A DNA stretch of 64,000 nucleotides from Haberlea rhodopensis (Eukaryota; Streptophyta; Magnoliopsida; Lamiales; Gesneriaceae). The position numbers and the translations under genes were made by a program. A model generated the notes under the pieces. That model ran no database searches. It saw only the letters and a list, made by a program, of their open reading frames with translations, and was not told the origin of the DNA. Positions 24,209-35,968 of the stretch are shown here, piece by piece; the stretch's first letter is position 1; every line of letters begins with the position of its first letter. The stretch is taken from contig CAJQUN010000152.1 in NCBI GenBank assembly GCA_907163345.1, positions 434,001 to 498,000 on the forward strand, written 5' to 3'.

Positions 24209-26262
24209 GGGCTTTTTGGATAGAAAGAAACTATAGCTTTTTCTAAAGGTTTGAATCTCAGAGTGAATGGGAATTAAATGACCATGCCATACGATATTAT
24301 CCACATTTTCCAATTCTAGAGCATTAATTTTTATAGATAATGTTATAATTTATTTTTACTTTACTTCTGCCCATCATATAAGTAAATTAATCGGATAACC
24401 AATTATTTATGATGTTATGGATAATAAATATCATATAATCCAATGATTGATGTATAGGCTAGCTTCCTATTTATAAGTGTTGCTCAGTTAGACCTCGTCC
24501 ACTGAGTTGATAATGCCCTTAAGGTTGCTATCTTAGGGTCATCACAGTCATTTGGAATATACATTTTTAATGATTGATGCATCACAAGACAATACACCTG
24601 AGATATCATCAAGTAATATGTCAATGAAGGAGCCAAAACGAAAACTCATGCTCTTAGCTTTGTCGCGACAAAAAAAATGTATTTCTAGGATTAAATGTTT
24701 ATAGAGATATTAAAAATGACAAATTACAAAAATGGTCCTATAAAATATTATAATAATAATCCTATATGTTTAGAACTGATAAAAAAATATGTGATGTAGC
24801 ATAACTTTTTTATAACTAATTTAATCAAAATTAAAGGATATTCTCGTCAATACAATTTTGAAAACTTAAGCTTAAGATAAATTCAAATAGTTAATTTTTT
24901 TCAAAACATGAAACTCATATAAATTGTTAATCGAACTCGACCCGAGAATCAATTAGATGTCTATCTCAAAAAAAAAATAGATTCCGAAATATTTCCGGAC
25001 CAAATAATAACCAAAGATTTTTATTCCAAAATCGCCCTTGGTTCACGACGTAGATGAATTGTCGAATTATAAATTATTTTCAACAACTAAGCATTTAATC
25101 CCAATAAATTAACGGTAGGCTACATGAACAATAGAGAGAGAACCAAGTCGGGTCGGACACGTGCGTCAGTCTTCTCCAAACGTTTTTATCGGTCAGAATA
25201 TCTTATTTAATCCCCTTGAACTTCATGTCATTGCGTATAACTTCGAGCCATGCCTTATTCGGTCGACCCCACGATCTCGTAAAGTTGCCGAAATCCGTGG
25301 ACTCCACTTGACGCACAGGTGCATTGCTGGGCCTACATCGTACGTGACCAAACCAACGTAAGCGGCTTTCTTGCATCTTCTCTTTTATACAAGCTACACA
25401 TACTTCTGCTCGAATATCTTCGTTCCTTATTTTATTTTTTCTAGTCTTACATCACAACTCAATATGATTAGCCTAAATAGTTGGTATGCTAGATTATGTA
25501 TTTTGAATTTAAAAAATTATTGTATTTTAATATTGAGTTTGTGTATAAGTAGGATCCAAACCGGGTACATAAATAGCGTGTTTCCCGGAAATGAAATATG
25601 CTTTTCCTCTAACACACAAACATGGCAATACGAAAAGGGCGAACATATATTTGGATATGAAAGGGACCCCCTCCCTCTAATCCACCAAAAGAATCAAGAA
25701 AATGGAGCTTGAATAAAATGTATGAGGGGAACACCTTTATTTTGCTTATAAAGGTCTCCCATTTGTCAAAAAATACATTAAAGTGCATATTTATATTGAT
25801 TTGTCATTGCATGTAAAATGTCCACACTTGCTCAAAAGTATATATTAAAAATAATATTCCTAGCCACACTACGAACAGATTGGTAGGCCTCTAGATGAGG
25901 TTATACAACAGTCCATGTGCTCTGATCTTAGTTGATGAGCATTTAATGACTGATTTAACACAAGATTTTGGCTTGCCAACTTTTATATTTTATTTATATT
26001 TATATATACTTTCTTTATTGAATTATTTTCCATCATCTCTTAATTAACTCGTGAACTTGACACCATAGTGTATTTATCAAAAATAAATTCATGTGTCTCA
26101 AATATTATCATCAAAACGAGAGGGGCTATGTTTCTGGAAGTATCAGAATTCTTCAAAACTATCCAACCATTCTTGAATTGTTTGTTAAGTAAATTCAATT
26201 GTTTTTCCTTCAAATTAGCCCAATCCCGTGCTATTAGTTAAGACAACAGTCTCTCCAAAATC
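24209..26262. other. Intergenic AT-rich region
   Basis: 24,209-24,480 is probably the 3' UTR of the preceding gene. Open stretches at 25,161-25,361 and 25,371-25,712 have no recognisable domain and no codon signal I trust. 24,910-24,960 has the CTCGACCCGAGAATC type of decayed repeat sequence. No gene is supported. Confidence 0.4.
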
Positions 26263-26832
26263 TTTTATATATTAACAATTTTATGCGCCGCGCGACTCAA
26301 AATCGAGTCCGACCAAAGTGAACACGAACTCTTATCCATCCCAACTAGCCCGGGGAGCTCAACGGTATATAACTTGATCCATTGGTGAATTGTAAATTAT
26401 TACACTGCTAAGTGTTGTTTCTGATTGAAAGGAAAAGAATAGTAAATCTACATTGTTTCATGCTGATAAATCATTTGTTTTAGACAATAAATATTTGTAA
26501 AGTAAAAAAATAAAAGGAGAAAAATAAATATTTGTCAAAGTAACAAATTCAAAGGAGATGTTCCACCAAATTTTCGAACCTCGGTTAGTTGAATAAGATG
26601 TTCCACCAAGTTTTATATATTAACAATTTTATGTGCCGCGCGACTCAAATTTGAGTCTGCCCGTAGTGAACATAAACTCTGATCCTTCTCAGCTATGCCG
26701 GGGAGCTCAACAGTACATAATTTGATCCATTGATGAATTTTAAATTATTACATTGCTAAGTGTTGTTTCGGATTGAAAGGAAAGGAATAGTAAATATACA
26801 TTGTTTCATGCTGATAAATCATTTGTTTTAGA
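26263..26832. repeat. Direct duplication, two 222-bp copies
   Basis: 26,263-26,484 and 26,611-26,832 match with about 10% differences. Shared landmarks are AACAATTTTATG(C/T)GCCGCGCGACTCAAA, CCGGGGAGCTCAAC and GTTTCATGCTGATAAATCAT. The 126-bp spacer holds a second small repeat, GATGTTCCACCAA. No coding capacity is seen, and the ends do not look like LTR ends. Confidence 0.8.
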
Positions 26833-27295
26833 TCATAATTCTTTCAATGGACCTTCATGTTCTGTGAATGGACAAAAATCAGTTGCCATAATTTTAAAAG
26901 TTTTTGGATCTTACTATTGCAGTGTCCTTCAGTTAAATAATCAAAAATTTAAGAGCCAAAAAAGAATCAGTTAGGAGGTTCAAGAAGATACAGTTTTTTA
27001 TCCTTATTGTTGTGTTGGGCGTGATCTGAATGTATGGTTGAAATTTATTTCGTTTAAGGAATTCTTGTGAAGTGATGTATGCAACTTAATTTAGCCATTT
27101 GAATGTGATTCAACTTGACGCAAATAACATCAAAAAGAACACAATCAACATACAAAAGCTACCAACTCACAATATCATTCTAAATCAATTCCATCACACT
27201 ATCATTATTACATCATTCCAATCCAAATAGAAAGTGCAACAGAAAAACAATTGAAATTATTCAACCCAAAAACAGAAATCAAATTATAAACTCAA
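26833..27295. other. Spacer before second MULE
   Basis: AT-rich sequence without a recognisable gene. The C-terminal end of the minus-strand MULE protein begins at about 27,296. Confidence 0.4.
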
Positions 27296-28842
27296 TCTTC
27301 ATGAGTGGGTGGCGCAGAAACAGGACCACCCGTTTCCTGGCGGCTTAATCTCTCTACGTAGTTTACTCCCACCTTTCACGAACACAAGTTTATGAATATG
27401 CATAGCTTGATTAACATGTACAAATAGTTAAAAATGTCATATAGCTCAAATTATTTATGCAAAAAAAAAAAAAAAAAAAAAAAATCTGACATGCATTAAT
27501 AAAACAACTTAACGGATAGTAAATAAAATGGCATAAGAATTAAATGGTACGCAATAGTCTATTTACCGGTAGTTTTGTCATTCTGTCAACAGACGTTGTT
27601 GTAGCACTTTCTTATGTTGATGGTTCTTGTTGGACTGGCTAACTCCTTCGCATGTCCTCTGATTATGGCCAACTACACCACATTTGTTCCATTTTTTGGT
27701 TCTACGAGCACCCCTCAATTTTGTTTGTGAAGACGCAGGCGGTTCATCTCTCTTCTCCTCCTCATTTTTTGTACAAAGGTGGTAATAAAGGTGTCAATTC
27801 GCAATAAGGCCACATGTCTAGACCATTAATTGGCAAAATCGATTTGCCATAGCATTTTTTGTATGTCTCAATCCCGTAATAACCATGCACATAAGCCGTA
27901 GGATCCTCGTTGTTACACCAAATGGCACAAACTGCATGCTGACATGGTATACCACTTAAATCCCATTTTCGACAAGTGCAAGACTTGCTCCCCAGTTACA
28001 CCGTGTGCCGCTCGTCATGTCCCATAATCTGGTAATGTGTGTTATCAGATTTCATCGGTATGTTCCGAGCTACAACTATGTAAATCTTTGACAAAACCAT
28101 TTTTTTTTATTTATCTTGGGACATATCTCATTGTCCCATCTCTTGGCCTTTTCTCGGTTTAGCTGAAATCTAATCATAAGCAAATTTCTTATTGATTCAA
28201 ACATCGGAATTATGGGCTTCTCTCTTGCATCTAAAATATAACTACTGAACCATTCATATGTTATTTAGAAGTACGTCACACTTGGGAGTTATGGTGAAAT
28301 GTGACCTAAACCAATGTTGCTCCGATTCTTTAGACAACCACTCATATGCTTTATCATCTATATTTTTCATCTCCATTTTCTACGAAAGTCTACAATTGTC
28401 GTTGCTTTTGCAGATGCCCATAATGCATTTTTTACAGCTACACGTAACCATCAACTTTCATGTTACTATGTAAGTGCCTAACACGAAACCGATTCTCCAC
28501 ATCTGGGAACAAGCTTTCAAATGCAGGAATTAAACCCTTCTGTTTATCTGACATGAAAGTCCATTCGTATTGTATCAAAACCAATATCAGATCAGTGTCC
28601 AACAAGCGTAAAAACCATATCCAACTATCATCGGTGTCTCTCTCAACCAAAGCATAGGCAATAGGGAAGATATTGTTATTAGGATCCAATCCAACCGCAG
28701 CCAACAATTGGCCACGATGTTTACCCTTCAAAAAGCATCCGCCCACACCATTCAGGGGTCTATATTTCATACAAACTTTACGTGTAATAAGTTTCGAATA
28801 TAGTATATGTTTCATACCAACTTCACGTGTAACTAGTACCAA
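27296..28842 (-). pseudogene. Second MULE transposase, broken, different lineage
   Basis: Read right to left. The core begins near 28,790 (CMKYRPLNGVGGCFLKGKHR), then QLLAAVGLDPNNNIFPIAYA, SDKQKGLIPAFESLFPDVEN and RFRVRHLHSNMK to about 28,445. After decayed sequence, a SWIM-like zinc finger lies at about 27,990-27,920 (CSKWDLSGIPCQHAVCAIW), followed by a tail with a zinc knuckle CGVVGHNQRTC (about 27,700-27,650) and a last piece ending SAPPTHED (27,296). This is the large-knuckle plant MULE type, unlike the element at 4.2-15.8 kb. The N-terminal half is missing: the coding sequence runs straight into the minisatellite at 28,763. There are several frame breaks and a stop-filled stretch around 28,000-28,400. 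No terminal inverted repeats were found. Confidence 0.82.
27461..27484 (+). repeat. A24 homopolymer
   Basis: 24 consecutive A within the second MULE, between its last two coding pieces. It could be slippage growth or the tail of a retroposed RNA. No flanking duplication is clear. Confidence 0.8.
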
Positions 28843-29745
28843 AATTGTATATGTTCATACCAACTTCAAGTGTAGCAAGTACCAAAGTTGTATAAGTTTC
28901 ATACCAACTTAATGTGTAATAAATACCGAAAAAGTATAGGTCTCATAACAATTTCATGTATAACTGTATCAAAATGGTATATGTTTCATATCAATTTCAT
29001 GTGTAATTAGTACCAAAATGATAGGATTCACACAAATTTTATTCGTAATTAGTACCAAAATTATATGGGTTTCATACCAATTTTATGCATAGTTGGTACT
29101 GAAATTGTATACGTTTCATACCAACTTTACGTGTAATAAGTTTCGAATATAGTATATATTTCATACCAACTCCACGTGTAACTAGTACCAAAATTGCATA
29201 TGTTTCATACCAAATTCAAGATTAATAAGTACCAAAATTGTATATGTTCATACTAACTTTATGTGTAACTCTTACCAAAATTGTGTAGGTTTCCTACCAA
29301 TTTCATGTGTAACTAGTACCAAAATTGTAAAGATTTCATAACAATTTCATATGTAACAAGTACGGAAAATAGTATAAGTTTCGTACCAATTTTATTCGTA
29401 ATTAATACCAAAATTGTATAAGTTTCATACCAATTTTATTTATATTTAGTACCGAAATTGTATAGATTTCATATCAACTTCACGTATAATAAGTACCGAA
29501 TATAGTATAAGTTTTATACCAATTTCATGTGTAACTAGTACCAAAATTGTAGTGATTTCATATCAACTTCATGTGTAACTAGTACCAAAATTATATATGT
29601 TTCATACCAAGTTCATGTGTATTAAGTACCAAAAATAATATATATTTAATACCAATTTCATGTATATCTTTTACCAAAATTATATAGATTTCATACCGAT
29701 TTTATGTGTAACGTGTACCAAAATTATATAGGTTTCGTACCGACT
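28763..29745. repeat. Minisatellite, unit about 44 bp, roughly 22 copies
   Basis: Repeated halves are TTTCATACCAA(T/C)TTCATGTGTAA and AGTACCAAAATTGTATA(G/T)G. Unit length varies from 42 to 46 and copies differ by many substitutions, so the array is old. Its left end overlaps the transposase coding sequence of the second MULE, with the word CATACAAACTTTACGTGTAA still in frame there. It stops where ACCGACTGAAATGATTTC begins. Confidence 0.88.
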
Positions 29746-30334
29746 GAAATGATTTCTCAAAATTAAATATGTTTAACTTTAGTATATGGGTATTATAGTC
29801 ATAGGGAGTTAGAACAAAATTTAAAGTTGCAGTAGGGAGTTTGAATTAATTTTTCTGATATAAGGACTGATTTCAAAACTAACTTTGACAATAGGAATTT
29901 TTGTTGAGTTTCACTTAAGAAAACTCAAAATTAATAGCTTTGAGAATATTTTTGTCCATTTAAAAATAAAACAAAAAACAAAAGTTCCAGCGATTTGAAA
30001 GAGGTATAACTAGGGTAAAAGTAAAAAAAAAGTAACAAAAAAAAAAAAAGTTCCAACTTATTTGAAGAGGAAGAGGGATAACTTGGGTAAAAGTAAAAAC
30101 GAAATAGGAAATTATTAAATAATAAACCACATTAACTTTACACGTGTCAAATCATGGAATGATAGCGTGCTTTTCACCCGAAGGAGCATAGACTCACGCT
30201 ATATAACTCACAGTCTCACATGCGCAGTTGCTTATTTGCCTTGAGTCTGGTTCATCTTCTTCGAAAACAATCTCTCTTGTTCATCTTCATTTGAATTGTT
30301 TAATCTATGTCAAATCTCCATAGATTTGACGACG
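29746..30334. other. Spacer with TATA-like element
   Basis: AT-rich. Two related blocks (GGGTAAAAGTAAAAA, near 30,015 and 30,087) indicate a small local duplication. GCTATATAACTCACA at about 30,198 resembles a TATA box 130 bp upstream of the short reading frame at 30,335. Confidence 0.35.
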
Positions 30335-30481
30335 ATGGCATACAAGAAATGCTACGAGGATGAGGCTGTGGGAACGTTCCTGGAATGCTACAACGAAGCA
30401 AGAGACAGGGATGATATTGAACACATTGTGAATAAGACCATTTTCCTCTACGCTCCTGTGCCTAACATGGTCATATGTTGA
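30335..30481 (+). pseudogene. Short reading frame or gene start, unrecognised
   Basis: ATG at 30335 follows a TATA-like site and a pyrimidine-rich leader. It opens 48 codons (MAYKKCYEDEAVGTFLECYN...), rich in charged residues, unlike chance translation of AT-rich DNA. I do not recognise the protein. The frame ends at 30481, just before the LTR-like remnant, so it could be the first exon of a gene destroyed by that insertion. It could also be chance. Confidence 0.3.
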
Positions 30482-30499
30482 TGTGTTCTTTGATGATCA

Positions 30500-30900
30500 T
30501 ATTTTTTTTCTGAAAATTCTGCGGCTCGATCTTAAACCCTCGGACTGACTTTCACTACCTTGCTCGATCGATCGAGCACAAGTTTCCGATCGATCGATCT
30601 TTCTCCATCTCGCTTTGTAAATCTTCTGCCAAGCTCGATCGATCGAGCTTGTGTTTTCGATCGATCGAGCTCTGCTTTTCTTCGTTGACCAAAACTCTCT
30701 CCTTCGATCGATCGCGCTCCACTACCGATCGATCGGTCATACCAGAATCTCGGAAAGAAAGAAAAAAAGAAGATCAACCCAAATTCTTCAATTCTTGCCT
30801 CCGTTTGATCCATTTTCTTCCTTCTAGCTCAATTCTTCCATATTCCACCTAGATTCCTGAAACAACCAAATAAATACCAAAAAGCGTAACATCTTCCCGG
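30500..30900 (-). mobile_element. LTR-like remnant with CGATCGATCG palindromes
   Basis: At least five near-palindromes of the type CTCGATCGATCGAG stand at about 30,562, 30,586, 30,636, 30,659 and 30,705-30,740. On the minus strand the order is a GGAAGAATTGAGCTAGAAGG-like stretch (about 30,830), the palindrome array, then CAGAATTTTCAG. This resembles the chromovirus LTR at 49,200-49,490 (GGAATTGAGTTGTAGAAGG, an AAATTTTCAGAG word, and a GCGATCGATCGC array), though not in the same detailed order. It is probably a diverged relative or solo-LTR fragment. Confidence 0.45.
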
Positions 30901-31225
30901 AATCTACACGAAAATATATACATATCATCGAGGTGGCGGTGAAGAAGGCGAGTGACGCTTGCATAGGATGGTTTCAGAGCCGCTCACGATGGGGTTTGTG
31001 GCGGTGACGGGTGGTTGTTCTTCCCGTATGTGATTAGAAATGAATGGTTGGACAGAAAAGTCCATCTTGGTATATTTTCTTTTTAAAATATTATGTTTTC
31101 TTAATTATATAAAATCGAAAAATACTCGGAGAAATTATCCAAGATGAACATATGATTCTGCTACTAAATTGGACAACAATCCATTGCAAAATGAACATAT
31201 TGAAATTATCGAAAAATATAATCAA

Positions 31226-32507
31226 GCACTGAAAACAACAATAACCGAAGTACTGAAAACGATAATAAACTAATAATTCATTGCAAAAAGGACATCAAAA
31301 TCAATCCATTTGAACTCAGTATTCAATCAAGATTTAATTTATTGTTGGTTGAAACGATAAATTGAAGTAAGCTTCGTAGATGTCGACCAGCATTTGGGGT
31401 TCCATCTTCACTAGCTTCACATAATCTTTTTGTTTACAGAACATGTACATGTTCTCAGCAACGTGAGACAATGCTGCATTGAGTAAAAATTTCGCGGAGT
31501 GATTGTTGGCAATAACAGGATAGAATGTTTTCCACATCTAGTATCATGATAAAATAATTTTCACATAGGTTTTGAGAGTTTGACTTGGTATATGTGAGAT
31601 AGAACTAAAAGCTCAGATGACTCGACCGTGGGATTCAAGGGATTTGTGCAGGAAATGAAGGGATCATTCCAAGCAGACATCTCGCTCTCCTGTTTTCGGA
31701 GCAATGCTTCAGACTAAAATGAAGGAACAATCTAGATCAAGGATGTCTCTCACGATGTCCTCCGTGAGTTCATTTCTTATCTGTATACTGCATTTGAATG
31801 CCTGGACCGTAATATTGCAACTGAGCTTGTAGTTATATCAAAACCGTGATATTCTTCATAATATGTCAGATAGAACTACAAGCTCAGATGTCATATCACG
31901 GTTCAGCCATCAAATGCAGTATACATATAAGAAATGAACTCACGGAGGACATCGCGATAGGCATCCTTGATCTAGATTGTTCCTTCATTTTAGTCTGAAG
32001 CATTGCTCCAAAAACAGGAGAGCGGGATGTCTGCTTGGAAATGAAGGGTGATCCCTTCATTTCCTGCACAAATCCCTTGAATCCCACAGTCGAGTCATCT
32101 GAGCTTTTAGTTCTATCTCACATATACAAAGTCAAACTCTCAAAACCTATGTGAAGATTACTTTATCATAATACTAGATGTGAAAAACATTCTATCCTTC
32201 TATGTTTTTGCCCACAACCACTCCGCGAAATTTTTACTCAATGAAGCATTGTCTCACGTCACTGAGAACATGTAAATGTTCTGTAAACAAAAAAATTACG
32301 TGAAGCTAGTGAAGATGGAACCCCAAATGGTGGTCGACATCTACGAAGCTTACTTCAATTTATCTTTTCAACCAACAATAAATTAAATCTTGAATGAATA
32401 CCGAGTTCAAATTGATTGATTTTGATGTCGATTTTGCAATGGATTATTAGTTTATCATCGATGTTGTTTTCAATTCTTCGATTATTGTTGTTTTCAGTTC
32501 TTCGGAT
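31226..32507. repeat. Large inverted repeat, arms about 620-640 bp
   Basis: The left arm (about 31,226-31,841) is the reverse complement of the right arm (about 31,870-32,507), with roughly 5-8% differences and a loop of only some 28 bases (AAACCGTGATATTCTTCATA and neighbours). Landmarks: TTAATTTATTGTTGGTTGAA at 31,336 pairs with TTTTCAACCAACAATAAATT at 32,364; CTACAAGCTCAGATG borders the loop. Each arm can be translated in part on either strand (for example KLVKMEPQMLVDIYEAYFN), but I do not recognise a protein. A transcript would fold into a long hairpin. Confidence 0.85.
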
Positions 32508-35333
32508 TTTGAAAACCGAGAAATACCGATGCGTCTGCCATGAGAATTACCGCAGGGACGCTTGATCTCAACAAAGAAGGGTTGAGGGTTCATATTACTT
32601 TTTAATATGAGCTTGGAAGGATCAATTAAATTGCTTGGTTCTGATACCAATTTCGAAGGATCAAAAAGGTGCATCTATTGTTTGGGAGCAGTTGCAGCAG
32701 ACTTGTATGTCGGAAAGATGGCCTTCAACATCTATCCCAAGATCGCATACAATCTGGGAAATCTATATTTAATAAGATTCTTACTCTTCATCAAGCTTTT
32801 AAAAGGAATGATTTGATGAAAGAAGAAAATAAGCCTTAATAGATCACCTGCAAGGTGTCTTACGCGCTCTCGAATACACATCATTCAGAAGTATTCTTGA
32901 TAAATGAATTCATCGAAGTCCCCAGAATCTTAGAAGATTTCGCAAAGCGATGTTGCCGGGTATCATTGATAATACGACAATTGGAGAAAACGACATGAGG
33001 ATACAAGACCAACCGATTTTGAACAGAAGCAGGAGCCTTGCGATCGAGCCCACATCCCGAGCAGGATTCAGAAAGTCCTGATGTATTCAAAACAACAGGA
33101 ATACTGCAGTGCCCGAAAATCTGGCGAGAAGCTGAGATAATATTTGATATCACTCAAAGGATAACATCTTTCCTTGCGATGTCTTATATTATTTACAACA
33201 ACCTACAGTTGGCAGATATCAAGGAAACCTCAAGATTGGTGAAATTGATCTATCAAATGCCCGGACAACATGAAGAATCCCAGAATATCTTATTATTGGG
33301 ATCGAGTTTCTTGAGGAGCACAAACATTGGGAAAAATTACATGATTGAATTGAATTCATGGTGGACGTGAAAAGATATAGAACCAGATGACCACTAGATC
33401 ATTCTCGATATACATCTCAGTTGGGATGTTACACGAGAAATATCCTTTATTATTCATTCCATGATTAATATTACCAATATCAATTTATTTTTTATCATTT
33501 ATTATTGTACTTGTTATCATTACTAGTATTTGTGGCACCGCGCCTTGACCAAATAATATGGAAAGCTTAACCAAGAAATTATTCGATATAAAGTAACATT
33601 TTCCGGGACCCTATAGCAAAGCATTAATCATTGCAGTGGTAAGAGTTAAGAAATGCATCCATCGATTTAGAGTAGCATTTCATAAATATATTAGATATAT
33701 GTTGGATTTCGCTTCCCCTTTTAAAGCCAAAATCAAATCTATGAATTCAACCAAGTCCAGATTGAGTTTAATATAAATTGAGCCGATTTCGTCACCAAAA
33801 AAAAAATGCGATGTTGTTTTCTCAACTCAAGATGCGAGGAACGTATGAAATTTCATTTAGCCTAATTCAAACCACATCTCATGTTAACACAACATTTAAC
33901 TTGGATCAGTAGAGACTTCTTTTCCAAATTCTAGAAATCATTCAACAATTATTTGCAAAAAAAATTTGTAATCATAACATTATTTATTTATTGTTGTGCA
34001 CACGAGAAAAAATGTCATCCTTATATCAAAATAATTTTTTTTCTTTTTTTTGTAAAAGCTAAAATAATTATGATCTGATAATTAAAGTTTGATTCATTTT
34101 CCGGTACAACCCTGTTACTATATTATATCATAACAAATAAGTATTTGCATGTTAAAATCGTATTATAATCTCATGTATGCATTTCATGCATAAAATTGGA
34201 GTTCAATTTAACCAGCTGATTTATATAAGTTTTTTTGGAGTTTGCCCATAGGTGGATCCTTCTAATAAATATTTGTCTAGGAACTAAATTAGTCGGTGTT
34301 ACCTTGGAGATGTCAATCTTTTTTGCAAACCCTCAGCACACTTAAAATCCATGCCTGGAATTTCGGGACCCTACATCGAAGTATCAAACTCGTGTCAGTG
34401 GGTCGATAAAGTAGGCAGAGTAAAGAACAACACCCATTAATCTAAAATATAACCATTCTGCAACGTAAAAATTTGAGAATCGATTTGATGGCAATGTACA
34501 TTTGCATGATTGCCATCAAGGTGTGAAAAAATATAAAAAACACCAACAAAAGAAAGATGCAACAGTTGCGTAACTACTATAAACATATGATGTAATATGT
34601 TTTCCTTGTTTAAACATAAAACATTTAGTTTTTTTAAGTCACTTTAGGTCCAGAATAATCGAAAATGGAACTGAGGCAGATTCGACATAATAAAAGCTAT
34701 ATGTAAAATCTGTTAATTCAAGATGTGGAACAAAGGATTAGTTAAAGAATAGTCGAGCTTCAAATAATCCGAAATTTTGATCCATTTTTTTAAATCTAAA
34801 AACTGGTGCAGAGGAAGAGGAGAGTAATGACATATAAAATCGAAGAGCGGATTAAACTAGCTGACCAACTGGACGAAAAAGGGTATGGTTGCATACAATG
34901 AGATAAAACATATATAAAATCTAGCTAGGCAAAAAGAGATAGTCAATACCTAGCGTTAACAGAAAATTAGTGAAATACAATAAAGTTCACAAAAAACAGT
35001 ACCCAGCCAGATAATCACAAAGGCAAACACGAGCTGATTATCACCCCCCAATAGTGAGAAATCAATTTCAACCAGATGACTCTAGGTTTCTGGATAATTT
35101 TTTAAAAGAGAGAATCTTTTGAGAAAAAAACTTTGACCGAAAAGAGTACGCAAAGGAGTCGATACCATGAACCAAAACATTATATGTTTTTCATATCTGG
35201 AAAAAAAAATTGAAACCACAAACATCACAAAAATTGAAGAACACATATGCACTAATACATAATACAGTGTGCACGTGTTGCGTGTGTGTGGGCGTCTGTG
35301 TATACATGCTTGAACATATACCCACGCACCTTT
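32508..35333. other. Intergenic, decayed sequence
   Basis: Around 32,633-32,650, TTGGTTCTGATACCAA is the reverse complement of a primer-binding-like TTGGTATCAGAACCAA. 32,880-33,420 has interrupted open stretches (for example the 110 codons at 33,038-33,370) without a domain I can name. 33,420-35,080 is AT-rich and empty as far as I can see. Confidence 0.35.
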
Positions 35334-35396
35334 CTTGATCGAAGCTGCTGGTCTTAGCTCTGCAGACTGGCTCATCAAATCAAGAACTTCTCCCAA
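35334..35396 (-). other. Possible isolated exon, unrecognised
   Basis: On the minus strand a TTTCTACTAG acceptor is followed by an open segment reading QYLGEVLDLMSQSAELRPAA, then SIKK, then a GTGCGT donor-like border. The composition looks coding. I cannot assign a family, and it could be a chance exon. Confidence 0.25.
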
Positions 35397-35755
35397 GTAT
35401 TGCCTAGTAGAAATTAAAGCCAATCACATGGGGAAAAAATATCTTGGATGGGTACTTTTTTAATAGCCATCAATGATAAAATAATATGTATAAGAACAAG
35501 TGTCCTCAGTATATTGAAAAGGAAACCGCTGTTGTCAAAGACTTGAATTTGGCCTGATCATCATCCAAAAGGTAACTTACTGATGGTTTCGAAAAGAACA
35601 AATGGAAAGGAGGTGAGGACTGTAATAACTTTTGTGTTAACGTTGGAATAAAGGATGGATACATATTGGAAGCATATGAAATGATGAAACATCATGACAA
35701 CATTTTCATGTTCTTGATTCCAAAATATGTACTATACCTACAGGGAGGTAATAAC
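35397..35755. other. Spacer between the possible exon and the ZIP fragment
   Basis: AT-rich, probably intronic or intergenic. No coding motif is seen in any frame. Confidence 0.3.
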
Positions 35756-35968
35756 TGAGAGATGCATCCACCAAGACCCATGCCTTCAAAGAACTGGTGG
35801 AAAGACAGAGCAGCCAGTAGAGGCTTTACTGTACCAGAGTTCATTGAAGCCCCAGTGAAATCCCGATTATCACTGAATGCACCACAATTCCCGGCTCGAA
35901 ACCTACATCGTCATCCAACCAAGATCCACGAAAAGCAAAAATGTGTCACTCTTCGAAACACTTTCAGC
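35756..35968 (-). pseudogene. ZIP metal transporter gene fragment
   Basis: Minus strand. After a TTGGTTCAG acceptor-like site at about 35,970, the frame reads toward GIVVHSVIIGISLG (about 35,872). One base is then missing relative to the family's ISLGAS, and the adjacent frame continues ASMNSGTVKPLLAALSFHQF, then FEGMGLGGCISQ (35,857-35,760). HSVIIGISLG and FHQFFEGMGLGGCI are the metal-binding transmembrane helices 4 and 5 of plant ZIP (ZRT/IRT) zinc/iron transporters of the plasma or organelle membrane. No other ZIP exon is found nearby, and the single-base loss breaks the frame, so this is a relic or captured piece. Confidence 0.7.

Noticed and set aside
28763..29745. CRISPR-like array
   Set aside because: The units are contiguous and diverged with no unique spacers, in a plant genome; it is a minisatellite.
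33038..33370. 110-codon frame as a gene or viral remnant
   Set aside because: No motif I can name, with broken frames on both sides; kept only as a weak observation with the nearby primer-like site.
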